The notes below the pieces were generated by a model. That model saw only the letters and a list, made by a program, of their open reading frames with translations. It was not told where the DNA came from and did not search any database. The translations under genes and the position numbers were made by a program. A stretch of DNA of 7,804 nucleotides from Acidobacteriota bacterium (lineage in GTDB: Bacteria; Acidobacteriota; Terriglobia; Terriglobales; Acidobacteriaceae), in NCBI GenBank assembly GCA_021778875.1, contig JAJYBT010000085.1:1-7804 (forward strand). Reading direction: 5' to 3'. Positions 1-6,886 of the stretch are shown here, piece by piece. How positions within the stretch are numbered: position 1 is the first letter of the stretch; each line of letters opens with the position of its first letter.

Positions 1-1
1 A

Positions 2-1216
2 AATCGCGTGGTGCGCCCGCTGGAGTGGGGCTTTGACTGGATTGAGCCATTCCTTCAGGCCAACGGCTTCCAGGCGGTTATTCCCGCGCCAGAGAGCGTG
101 CGCGACGACGCGGCGGCAGAGGCCGCCATAGTGCGCATCAACCAGCTACTCATCCGGCACAGCGACAAGTTCTTTGGCTACGAGCGGCCCACCGACTTCC
201 GGCTGGAAGAGCGCCACCCCGAGCTGTTCCCCACCAACGTGCGGCCGGAGACGCTGGCCCAGGACGCGGCCATCAAGCAGCAGGCGGCCGAGGGAAAGAT
301 TCCCCGGGCACAGTTTTTGCGCTTCACCTCGCCGGAGCGGACCCCATATCCCGAAAACGACCTGGTGAATGCGCGGTGGTATCCCGCGCCGGAGCACAAG
401 GACCGCACGCGGCCCAGGCAGGCGATTGTGGTGCTGCCGCAGTGGAATGCGGACGCCTTCAGCCACAACGCGCTGTGTGCCATCTTCAACCGCATGGGCA
501 TCTCGGCCCTGCGGCTCTCCAAGCCGTACCACGACATTCGCCGGCCGAGCGAGCTGGAGCGCAGCGACTACGCGGTCAGCGCGAACATTGGGCGGACGAT
601 CTCCGCGTGCCGGCAGGCCGTGGTGGATATCCGCTGCTGCCTGGACTGGCTGGAAGAGCAGGGCTACGAGCAGTTTGGCGTGCTGGGCACCAGCCTCGGG
701 TCATGCTACGCCTTCCTGGCGAGCGCGCATGACAAGCGGCTGCGCGTGAACGCGTTCAACCATGCCTCCACCTCGTTTGGCGACGTGGTGTGGGCGGGCC
801 AGAGCACGCGCCACATCCGCCAGGCGCTGGAAGAGGCAAGCCTGACGCAGCCCCGTCTACGCGAGCTGTGGTCGGCCATCAGCCCGGTCAGCTACTACGA
901 CCGCGTGGCAAGCGCGGAGGCCGGCGGGCCGCAGAAGCGGACGCTGGTGGTCTACGCCGAGTATGACCTCACCTTTCCGCGGGAGTACTCGCTGCAGGTG
1001 TTGGAGGCCTTCCAGCGCGTGGGGCTGAACTTTGAGCCGCGGGTGCTGCCATGCGGGCACTACACCACCGGCGAAACCCCATACAAGTACATCGACGGCT
1101 GGTACATGGGCTCGTTTGTGTACCGCGCTTTCAAGGCCCTGCGCCAGGAAAAGGCCGCGGCCGCCCTGTCCGCGTCTGTGGCCGACGTGGCGGAAGAAGA
1201 AGCGCTCACCCGCTGA
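2..1216 (+). CDS. Alpha/beta hydrolase, 5'-partial
   Basis: This is a serine hydrolase of the alpha/beta-hydrolase fold with unknown substrate. Numbering from the GTG at position 8, the nucleophile elbow is G227-T-S229-L-G231, the likely acid is D320 in 'YAEYD', and the catalytic histidine is H351 in 'PCGHYTTGETPY'; all three sit in the expected order and spacing. The preceding strand 'AIVVLPQWNAD' (139-149) would form the oxyanion region. The layout resembles the ABHD18/DUF2048-like group, which is a family inference from memory. The GTG GTG at 8-13 is probably not the start: the frame stays open to the left edge (N-R-V-V-R-P-L-E-W-G), and there is no room for a ribosome binding site, so the gene very likely begins upstream. 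There is no signal peptide in the visible part, and the C-terminus is Ala/Glu-rich. It converges on the M23 peptidase gene with an 80-bp gap. Hydrolase fold is near certain; substrate is unknown. Confidence 0.88.
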   Translation, partial: NRVVRPLEWGFDWIEPFLQANGFQAVIPAPESVRDDAAAEAAIVRINQLLIRHSDKFFGYERPTDFRLEERHPELFPTNVRPETLAQDAAIKQQAAEGKIPRAQFLRFTSPERTPYPENDLVNARWYPAPEHKDRTRPRQAIVVLPQWNADAFSHNALCAIFNRMGISALRLSKPYHDIRRPSELERSDYAVSANIGRTISACRQAVVDIRCCLDWLEEQGYEQFGVLGTSLGSCYAFLASAHDKRLRVNAFNHASTSFGDVVWAGQSTRHIRQALEEASLTQPRLRELWSAISPVSYYDRVASAEAGGPQKRTLVVYAEYDLTFPREYSLQVLEAFQRVGLNFEPRVLPCGHYTTGETPYKYIDGWYMGSFVYRAFKALRQEKAAAALSASVADVAEEEALTR

Positions 1217-1296
1217 CCAAGAGATTCCAGACACGTTAGACCGAGGGAACGCCTGAGCATCGGCTCCGGCTTGCCGGCGTCTGGCGCCCGTGCGCG

Positions 1297-2196
1297 TCAG
1301 TGGGCGCGGGTCAGGTTGAGGCGCAGGAACTTGGCGGGGTCCAGGTAGGCATCCTGCCAGCGAACGGCCCAGTGAAGATGCGGACCGGTAACGCGGCCCG
1401 TGGCACCGCTCAGCCCCAGAAGCTGTCCAGCGGCAACGTGCTGGCCCTCATGCACCCGGATGCGGCTGAGGTGCATGGAGAGGGTGTAGAGCCCGAGGCC
1501 GTGGTCAATCACCACGCAGTTCCCCTCGAAATAAAGCCCGCGGGCCAGCACCACCGTGCCTGCGTTGGCCGCGCGGACGGGGGTGCCCGTGCGGGCGCGG
1601 AAGTCCGATCCCTTGTGGATGGAGTTCAGCTCGCCATTGACCAGGCGGCGGGTGCCAAAGCTGTCTGTGAGTGCGGCGCGCATGGGCGGGCGGAAGTTGC
1701 CGTGCCACAGGGGCTGCGGCGCGCTGGCGGCAAAGATGCGGGCCTTCAGCTCCTTCTCCTCCTGGATGCGCTGAAGCTCGGCCGGGCTGGGCTCAACGAA
1801 GCGGGGCGGCACGGTCAGCGTGGTGGTGCGGTAGTGGGCGGGCTTTAGATCGACCGGCAGCGTCAGCGCGCGGGTTTCGCCGGAGGTGAGCGTGATCGTA
1901 ACGCGCAGGGTGGAGGGGCCGGCTGGTGCGGCGACGTCTGCCCCGGCCAGGGCGAACCAGCTGGAGCGGTCAATGCCGGGAAAGAAGGTGAGCGTGTGGC
2001 CCAGCCAGTCGCCGGTGACGGAGGTGGAGCCCGGGGCGAGGACGCGAATCAGCTCCGGCGAGCCGGGCTGGACGATGGACGGGCTGAGGGAGACGCTGGG
2101 CTGCGCGGCGGGCTCCGCCAGCGACGAAGCCGCGGCGAGTGTGCAGAGCAATGCTGCGCAAAAAAGGGTCGCGCGCAAAAGGCGAGAGCCGGTCAT
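1297..2196 (-). CDS. Secreted M23 family (LytM-type) metallopeptidase
   Basis: This is a predicted zinc endopeptidase acting on peptidoglycan cross-bridges in the periplasm or cell wall. The 299-residue form starts with an N-terminal signal peptide (basic TGSRLLR, then a hydrophobic stretch to about residue 28). A beta-rich Ig-like domain follows at about 34-125 ('SPSIVQPGSPELIRVLAP'). A charged helix-prone linker (about 138-155) leads to the C-terminal M23 domain (about 168-290). Zinc ligands are H194 and D198 (H-K-G-S-D) and H275 of the H-L-H motif; H273 and H242 (S-M-H-L-S) match the catalytic histidines of LytM. The active site is therefore complete and the enzyme is not a degenerate scaffold. 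A longer frame opens at 2274, but its extra 26 residues precede the signal peptide and would overlap the upstream gene, so ATG 2196 is preferred. It lies 43 bp downstream of the repeat protein in the same orientation. No good Shine-Dalgarno sequence precedes it; a TATGCT hexamer ends 6 nt before the ATG. Confidence 0.92.
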   Translation of the reverse strand: MTGSRLLRATLFCAALLCTLAAASSLAEPAAQPSVSLSPSIVQPGSPELIRVLAPGSTSVTGDWLGHTLTFFPGIDRSSWFALAGADVAAPAGPSTLRVTITLTSGETRALTLPVDLKPAHYRTTTLTVPPRFVEPSPAELQRIQEEKELKARIFAASAPQPLWHGNFRPPMRAALTDSFGTRRLVNGELNSIHKGSDFRARTGTPVRAANAGTVVLARGLYFEGNCVVIDHGLGLYTLSMHLSRIRVHEGQHVAAGQLLGLSGATGRVTGPHLHWAVRWQDAYLDPAKFLRLNLTRAH

Positions 2197-2202
2197 GCCT
2201 AG

Positions 2203-2208
2203 AGCATA
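2203..2208 (-). promoter_or_regulatory. Candidate -10 element TATGCT of the M23 gene, placed for a leaderless mRNA
   Basis: TATGCT on the minus strand is separated by exactly 6 nt from the ATG at 2196, so transcription would begin at about the A of the start codon. No Shine-Dalgarno sequence is present between it and the ATG, and no convincing -35 hexamer is seen upstream. It would act as an internal promoter in the 43-bp gap after the repeat protein gene. Confidence 0.3.
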
Positions 2209-2239
2209 ACCGGCTCCCCGTGCGTGGCAGGTGCCTTGA

Positions 2240-2827
2240 CTACGGACGGCTGTGAGCCCCGTTGTGCTTCTCACGATAGATCTGGCGGCTGGCGTTGTTC
2301 TGCCGCTGGTTGATCTGCCGGCGTTCCTGCGGGGTCAGACGGCCGCCGTTGGCGGCGCGGTCGGCGCCGATCTGGCGGTTGATGTTCTGCTGGTGATTCT
2401 CAGCGCGGGCTGCCTCTACGGCGGTCATGGAACCGTTGCGGATGCCGTTGGCGATGCGCTGTTGCTGCTCGGCTCGGCGCTGGCCGATCTCGTTATTGCC
2501 ATAGTGGTCCTGGGCGGCGTTGTGCTTGTCCGCGTAGATGGAGCGGCTCAGGTTGTTCTGCTGGCGATTCACCTGCTGGCGCTCCTGCGCGGTCAGGCGG
2601 CCGCCGTTGGCGGTGCGGTCGGCGTGAATCTCACGGTTGACATTCGCCTCGCGGGATTCAAGCCGCTTCGTTTCGCCGGCGGTGAGCTGGCCGGACTGAA
2701 CGCCGTTGGCGATGCGCTGCTGCTGGTCATGGCGGCGATCGGGAACAGTGCCCTCAGGCGCCTGGGCCAGGGCCGGAACCGAGACAACCAAGGCAACTGC
2801 GGCAAACAACAGGAACTTTGTGTGCAT
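2240..2827 (-). CDS. Secreted repeat protein with four GxLTxxE units (unknown function)
   Basis: This is a 195-residue protein of unknown function. The signal peptide is clear: K4, hydrophobic core 5-18 and an A-L-A site near residue 21. The mature part is very polar (Gln, Asn, Arg, Ala) and consists of two homologous halves, residues 35-103 and 121-189. Each starts with Q-Q-Q-R-I-A-N-G and ends with I-Y-x-[DE]-K-H-N. Each half carries two helix-turn-helix-like subunits marked by GxLTxxE or a close variant at about 46-52, 76-82, 132-138 and 162-168. The ANGGRLT..E stretches resemble an EF-hand loop (G at 6, L at 8, E at 12) but lack the usual first acidic ligands, so calcium binding is not supported. 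The start is fixed by a strong ribosome binding site. It precedes the M23 peptidase by 43 bp, suggesting a shared envelope context. I recall similar proteins as hypotheticals in Acidobacteriota. Confidence 0.88.
   Translation of the reverse strand: MHTKFLLFAAVALVVSVPALAQAPEGTVPDRRHDQQQRIANGVQSGQLTAGETKRLESREANVNREIHADRTANGGRLTAQERQQVNRQQNNLSRSIYADKHNAAQDHYGNNEIGQRRAEQQQRIANGIRNGSMTAVEAARAENHQQNINRQIGADRAANGGRLTPQERRQINQRQNNASRQIYREKHNGAHSRP
2261..2725 (-). repeat. Internal tandem duplication in the secreted repeat protein gene
   Basis: Two 207-bp segments, 2519-2725 and 2261-2467, encode homologous 69-residue units separated by a 51-bp linker. DNA similarity is visible directly, for example the shared blocks around 'gccgttggcgatgcgctg' and 'gcggccgccgttggcgg'. 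The two copies have diverged in the linker and in the first GxLT motif (SGQLT versus NGSMT), so the duplication is not recent. Confidence 0.8.
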
Positions 2828-2832
2828 AAACT

Positions 2833-2838
2833 TCCTCC
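2833..2838 (-). promoter_or_regulatory. Ribosome binding site GGAGGA for the repeat protein
   Basis: On the minus strand GGAGGA lies 5 nt before the ATG at 2827. It is a near-consensus Shine-Dalgarno sequence and fixes this start. It is the strongest in the window and contrasts with the poor sites of the neighbouring M23 and glyA genes. Confidence 0.8.
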
Positions 2839-3026
2839 AAATGTCACTGGTCTTTTTTTAAAGGTTGGCCTTTTGGCCCACGGTCAGTCAGAACCCAGGG
2901 CCACGGGGGAAGTTGCACTGCAGGCTGTATTATTTTTCCCCGGCGCCGGCGCGGGCATGCTTCGCGAGACCCAAAATGGGCCGCGCGCAGCGGGGTTCCT
3001 GCTGTTGTGGCGGCGGTGGAAGGGAC

Positions 3027-3032
3027 TATCAT
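3027..3032 (+). promoter_or_regulatory. Candidate glyA -10 element TATCAT (with TTGTGG -35 at 3005-3010)
   Basis: TATCAT matches TATAAT at 5 of 6 positions and lies 16 bp after TTGTGG (4 of 6 to TTGACA). It ends 6 nt before the glyA ATG, which predicts a start at or next to the initiation codon. The purine stretch GGAAGGGA (3018-3025) would then lie inside the promoter and not act as a ribosome binding site; alternatively it is a distant Shine-Dalgarno sequence, 13 nt from the ATG, on a longer transcript. Confidence 0.35.
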
Positions 3033-3038
3033 TCTTAT

Positions 3039-4319
<1,281 letters not shown>

Positions 4320-4370
4320 AAAGCTTGCCAACAGCGCAACCCTCGGCGTGGAATGTGGGTTGAAGCCGGA

Positions 4371-4376
4371 AAGGAG
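4371..4376 (+). promoter_or_regulatory. Ribosome binding site AAGGAG for the His-rich gene
   Basis: AAGGAG lies 7 nt before the ATG at 4384, good Shine-Dalgarno spacing. It selects this start over the longer frame opening at 4180 inside glyA. A weak promoter candidate, TTGCCA (4325-4330) and TGGAAT (4349-4354) with 18-bp spacing, precedes it. Confidence 0.75.
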
Positions 4377-4383
4377 CAAGACG

Positions 4384-4692
4384 ATGCGTGCAGCAAAGAT
4401 AGCTTTGGCGGCTCTGCTGGTAGCGGCTTTGCCGATGTGGGCGCAGGATAACGGGAACCATGGCAATCCGCACGGTGCAGCGCCGGGGCAAATGAAGCAG
4501 CACGGCAATCCGCATGGCGCGCCTCCGGGGCAGATGAAATATCACGGCAACCCGCATGGTGGACCTCCGGGACAGATGAAGCCCCATGGCAATCCCCACG
4601 GCGTGCCCCCGGGCCAGATGAAATATCACGGCAACCCGCATGGCGGGCCTCCGGGGCAGATGAAGCCGCACGGCAACCCGCACGATAACTAG
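4384..4692 (+). CDS. Small secreted His-rich tandem-repeat protein (unknown function)
   Basis: This is a 102-residue protein I cannot place in a named family. Residues 1-20 form a typical signal peptide (RAAK, then a leucine/alanine core, with cleavage expected after M-W-A). The entire mature chain is repetitive: five 14-residue units of the form H-G-N-P-H-G-x-P-P-G-Q-M-K-x (26-95), then a final partial unit HGNPH-D-N. This gives 12 histidines, all in H-x3-H pairs, plus one methionine per unit, with no cysteine and almost no hydrophobic residues. An extended or disordered periplasmic or surface chain able to bind transition metals (Ni, Cu, Zn) is an inference from composition. It follows glyA by 64 bp but has its own good ribosome binding site and is closed by a strong terminator, so it may be independent or a read-through passenger. 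Reality of the gene is well supported by signal peptide, RBS and terminator. Confidence 0.82.
   Translation: MRAAKIALAALLVAALPMWAQDNGNHGNPHGAAPGQMKQHGNPHGAPPGQMKYHGNPHGGPPGQMKPHGNPHGVPPGQMKYHGNPHGGPPGQMKPHGNPHDN
4459..4683 (+). repeat. 42-bp tandem repeat (5 full units plus a partial)
   Basis: Units begin at 4459, 4501, 4543, 4585 and 4627, with a 15-bp partial unit at 4669-4683. Units alternate in type: those ending in K-Y are followed by HGNPHGG units ending in K-P. A 29-bp exact match (4531-4559 and 4615-4643) lies 84 bp apart, so the last four units look like a duplicated 84-bp dimer. Copy number is likely to vary between strains. Confidence 0.9.
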
Positions 4693-4725
4693 CCTGGGCG
4701 CGCACAATTCGCGGCAGTAGAAGAG

Positions 4726-4752
4726 AGGGCAGGCCAATGGTCTGCCCTTTTT
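4726..4752 (+). terminator. Rho-independent terminator after the His-rich gene
   Basis: Stem AGGGCAGGCC (4726-4735) pairs with GGTCTGCCCT (4739-4748), ten pairs including one G-U, around a 3-nt AAT loop. It is followed by an uninterrupted T run to 4752. It lies 34 bp after the stop codon at 4692 and would end the transcript of the His-rich gene, with or without glyA. Confidence 0.85.
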
Positions 4753-4803
4753 GCGCCAAACCGGAAAGCCGGGAAAAGTTGAGGCAGGGACTTGAATTTG
4801 GGG

Positions 4804-4809
4804 TATGCT
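4804..4809 (+). promoter_or_regulatory. Candidate -10 element TATGCT before the 80-aa gene
   Basis: TATGCT ends 7 nt before ATG 4817, the position expected for a leaderless transcript. A TTGAGG hexamer (4779-4784) lies upstream, but its 19-bp spacing is long. The only purine-rich run, GGGG at 4800-4803, is 13 nt from this ATG and 1 nt from the alternative ATG 4805, a poor ribosome binding site for either. Confidence 0.3.
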
Positions 4810-4816
4810 CAACGCT

Positions 4817-5059
4817 ATGGCTTACGACTCGATTGTCTCCCTGATTGATGCCGAAATTGCAAGGCTCACGCAGGTGCGGGCGCTGCTGGCCCGGACCGGC
4901 AAAGTTGCGCTGGCGCTGAGTGGACCCAGAACCAGGAACGCCGGCAAGAGCGAGAGCGGCAAGAAACGGGTGCTGAGCGAGGAAGCTCGCAAGCGCATTG
5001 CCGAAGCGCAACGGAAGCGCTGGGCAGCGCAGAAATCAAAGGCAAAAAAGACAGCCTGA
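4817..5059 (+). CDS. Small basic protein (unknown function)
   Basis: This 80-residue protein is of no recognised function. Residues 1-28 (AYDSIVSLIDAEIARLTQVR...) are predicted as an amphipathic helix with a heptad-like Ile/Leu pattern, suitable for dimerisation. A Gly/Ser/Lys/Arg-rich flexible segment follows at about 34-52. The C-terminus (LSEEARKRIAEAQRKRWAAQK, about 54-74) is strongly basic and helical, ending in a Lys tail. There is no signal peptide or membrane segment, so a cytosolic nucleic-acid-binding role is a reasonable but unproven guess. I recall similar 'LS.EAR.RIA.AQ.KRWA' tails in many acidobacterial hypotheticals. ATG 4805 would add four residues (MLNA); 4817 is preferred because the sequence from MAYDS looks like the conserved start and 4805 has no usable ribosome binding site. 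It follows the terminator at 4726-4752, so it must have its own promoter, and it converges on the winged-helix gene. Confidence 0.72.
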   Translation: MAYDSIVSLIDAEIARLTQVRALLARTGKVALALSGPRTRNAGKSESGKKRVLSEEARKRIAEAQRKRWAAQKSKAKKTA

Positions 5060-5072
5060 GCGGCGCACAGGG

Positions 5073-5090
5073 CCCGGCCGTTATGCCGGG
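5073..5090. terminator. Possible hairpin between convergent genes
   Basis: CCCGGC (5073-5078) and GCCGGG (5085-5090) form a 6-bp GC stem around a 6-nt loop in the 34-bp gap between two convergent stop codons. The position suits a bidirectional terminator, but neither side has a T run, so it could only be a weak or factor-assisted one. Confidence 0.3.
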
Positions 5091-5093
5091 GTA

Positions 5094-6377
5094 CTACCAG
5101 GTCTCAACGGCGAGCACGTTGGGTGGGCCGGAGTGTCCCTGGATGATCTGGGTCTCAATCACGGCTTCCATGTTCTTGCTTTCCCAGTCCGCCGGGGCCT
5201 TGGCCAACAGCGAATCCAGGAACTGCGGGTTGTAGAGGATCTCGCCGGCGGCCTCGGTTCCTTCCTCGGAGATGCCGGCGGCAATGATGACCGGCTGCCC
5301 GGTAGTGGCGTCGTGAATGCGCGCCACGATGGCGTAGTCGCGGGAGAGCTTCTGGTAGGGCAGGTCCCAGGCTGTGGCCCATGCGGTGTTCTGCTTGCTC
5401 TTGCGGTCCACCAGCAAAGCCTCGCCGTTCCTGGATTCAAAGCCGAAGCGCAGCTTCTGGGTCAACCGCAGGGTCCAGATGTTGTCAAACGCGCCGATGA
5501 GGACGATGGGCCCCTCGCGCAACTGGACGAAGGAGGCCTCCGATGCGGGGACCACGCGGAAGGTCTTGTGGCGCGCCTCCAGCGCGGCGGCGGTGCGGGT
5601 TAGGGTAATCACGTCCGCCAGGGCCAGGTTGCCGGAGTAGTGGAGGCGGAAGTAGAGAGGCTCGGGCGGCGTCTTGGAGGGCGGTGCCTCGAGCGAGTTG
5701 ACCGCGTCCATATTCAGGTCCTTGGCGGGCTCGCCCAGGCAGAAGGTGGCCGGGTTAGCGCTGGAGATTACCGGCGCCCAGAACTTGTCAATGTTGGACA
5801 GCGGCTCCTGCGGACGGTACTGGAGGCCGGCAAAGAGGCCCGCGCCAGCGGCGGCAATCACCAGGCAGGCGACCAGAACCCACGTAATCCAATGCGGATG
5901 CGCCACGGTGGGCGTCGCAGCCACTGCGGGCGGCGGAACCTCGGCAAGCGTGAGCGGATCAACTTCGGGCTCCGGCTCAGGCAGCGGCTCCGGGGCGCGC
6001 TCCTGGATACGAAAAACGGGTACGTAGGAGCCGACGGGCAGCTCGATGACCATCTCGCCCTCATGGGCGGGGTCATAGTAGTACTGCGAAAGGCGCTTGC
6101 GGACCTCGCCGGCGGTAACGCGGACGACCGGGTCGGCATTGGCGTCATAGGCGGCGGCGCGGCCAAAGACCTCCACACCGATGGTGCGCTCCTTCAGCTC
6201 GGCGGCGTTGCCCAGCAGGGTCTGTTCCACGGCATAGGCCAGCAGCGCCGGATAGCGCTTGCTGTTGGCAAAAAGAGGATGGGCGAGAAGGCGGTCGAGC
6301 TGCTCGCGAACAGCAGTGGGGTCAGGAACCGTGCTGAAGGACTCAGGTTCCTGCATGGATTTCGGTGCCAACGCCAT
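5094..6377 (-). CDS. Single-pass membrane protein with N-terminal winged-helix-like domain
   Basis: This is a 427-residue protein (433 if started at 6395). Numbering from 6395, residues about 25-130 form a compact conserved domain: LDRLLAHPLF-NSKRYP (34-49), ELKERTIGVEVFGR (66-79), DPVVRVTAGEVRKRLSQYY (88-106) and LPVGSYVPVF (119-128). The last two resemble the recognition helix and wing hairpin of OmpR/CadC-type DNA-binding domains, so DNA binding is a plausible inference. A Pro/Glu-rich linker (133-167) leads to one transmembrane segment (about 168-191, WITWVLVACLVIAAAGAGLF). A roughly 240-residue C-terminal domain of unknown fold follows, expected outside the membrane. The topology recalls ToxR/CadC one-component regulators. 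It is not a sensor kinase: no histidine-kinase or receiver motifs are present. I recall this as an expanded acidobacterial family, usually called hypothetical. ATG 6377 is chosen because GGGAG lies 6 nt upstream; ATG 6395 has a poorer site. Confidence 0.85.
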   Translation of the reverse strand: MALAPKSMQEPESFSTVPDPTAVREQLDRLLAHPLFANSKRYPALLAYAVEQTLLGNAAELKERTIGVEVFGRAAAYDANADPVVRVTAGEVRKRLSQYYYDPAHEGEMVIELPVGSYVPVFRIQERAPEPLPEPEPEVDPLTLAEVPPPAVAATPTVAHPHWITWVLVACLVIAAAGAGLFAGLQYRPQEPLSNIDKFWAPVISSANPATFCLGEPAKDLNMDAVNSLEAPPSKTPPEPLYFRLHYSGNLALADVITLTRTAAALEARHKTFRVVPASEASFVQLREGPIVLIGAFDNIWTLRLTQKLRFGFESRNGEALLVDRKSKQNTAWATAWDLPYQKLSRDYAIVARIHDATTGQPVIIAAGISEEGTEAAGEILYNPQFLDSLLAKAPADWESKNMEAVIETQIIQGHSGPPNVLAVETW

Positions 6378-6383
6378 TGCCTG

Positions 6384-6388
6384 CTCCC
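6384..6388 (-). promoter_or_regulatory. Ribosome binding site GGGAG favouring start 6377
   Basis: GGGAG on the minus strand is spaced 6 nt from ATG 6377. ATG 6395, in the same frame, has only a GGGG run before it. Both starts leave the conserved domain intact, so the choice affects six residues only. Confidence 0.5.
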
Positions 6389-6597
6389 GGGCCATTGCAG
6401 GCCCCAGACGCGCGAACAGTCACCGAAACCATGCGGGCACGCCTGGAAGTAAGCGAGGCGCTGTGTGCAGCGGTCTGGGAAACCAGCTCAACGCCGGATT
6501 CGAGGCGGGTGCGCGGGAGGCTGAGTCGAGAGCGGAAAAACTTGTACGCTCTCGATGAAATCAAAACTTCGTGGCCCGCTTTGAATCCGTAAAGCGT

Positions 6598-6626
6598 ATG
6601 ATACGTGCCAGTATTGAAGTTGTCTA
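6598..6626 (-). promoter_or_regulatory. Sigma-70-type promoter candidate reading toward the winged-helix gene
   Basis: On the minus strand TAGACA (6621-6626) and TATCAT (6598-6603) are separated by exactly 17 bp. Each matches the consensus at 5 of 6 positions, the best such pair I found. It points to the gene starting at 6377 and implies a 5' leader of roughly 210 nt. The -35 overlaps the near-palindrome TTGTCTATACAA (6620-6631), a possible operator. Confidence 0.45.
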
Positions 6627-6641
6627 TACAAGAATAAGAAT

Positions 6642-6653
6642 CTTAAATTTAAG
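6642..6653. repeat. 12-bp AT-rich perfect palindrome
   Basis: CTTAAATTTAAG is a perfect inverted repeat inside the AT-rich island, 16 bp upstream of the minus-strand -35 candidate. Its placement fits a regulator or nucleoid-protein site acting on the promoter at 6598-6626, but a chance palindrome in AT-rich DNA is also possible. Confidence 0.4.
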
Positions 6654-6729
6654 GACTTAGCGGTTTAATTCGTGCGCTGCTACCCGATGGAACCTTTTGT
6701 ATTGTCTAAGACGCCACTAGCATGACACT

Positions 6730-6886
6730 CGGTCCAGAAGACGCGCCGATGGCGTGTTCCTGAGAAGCGGGAGATCCGCGATCGGGGATGGCAGTAGGTA
6801 AGTCTTCTTGTGATTGCGGCTCCTCGCCCCTCCGGTTCGCCAGATCTGGATTTCATCCAGGCAACGGAAACCGGGGGGCGTTTTTT
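6730..6886 (+). ncRNA. Candidate structured small RNA ending in a strong terminator
   Basis: This call rests on structure only. A 7-bp stem, AGAAGAC (6736-6742) with GTCTTCT (6802-6808), would enclose two small hairpins, CGCC-GAT-GGCG (6744-6754) and GCGG-GAGAT-CCGC (6767-6779). The terminator-like hairpin at 6825-6880 follows with its T run. A weak promoter candidate, TTGTAT (6697-6702) and TAGCAT (6718-6723) with only 15-bp spacing, lies at a suitable distance. The 5' end is a guess, and the short hairpins could arise by chance. What supports a plus-strand transcript is that the terminator has no plus-strand gene before it for over 1.7 kb. Confidence 0.33.
6825..6886 (+). terminator. Strong terminator-like hairpin with no upstream plus-strand gene
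   Basis: CGCCCC-t-CCGGTT (6825-6837) pairs with AACCGGGGGGCG (6869-6880) as 12 Watson-Crick pairs with a single bulged T at 6831. TTTTTT (6881-6886) follows at once. The 31-nt apical part holds a second hairpin, CTGGAT-TTC-ATCCAG (6846-6860). The T run makes it directional for the plus strand. Both flanking genes are on the minus strand, so it does not terminate either of them. Confidence 0.6.

Noticed and set aside
1266..1277. CCGGCTTGCCGG hairpin between convergent genes as a terminator
   Set aside because: The stem is only 4 bp with a usable loop, and there is no T run on either strand.
2851..2875. Terminator-like GGCC-TTTT-GGCC next to a T7 run
   Set aside because: It has a 4-bp stem only, and the T run precedes the stem on the plus strand. 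On the minus strand the stem is followed by A residues, so it is directionally wrong for either gene.
2828..3038. Glycine or other riboswitch before glyA
   Set aside because: No glycine-aptamer core or paired stems of the expected kind are visible, and the likely -10 element sits directly before the ATG.
5640..6452. 270-codon plus-strand open frame
   Set aside because: It is the antisense shadow of the winged-helix membrane protein gene; composition is Gly/Arg-rich without motifs.
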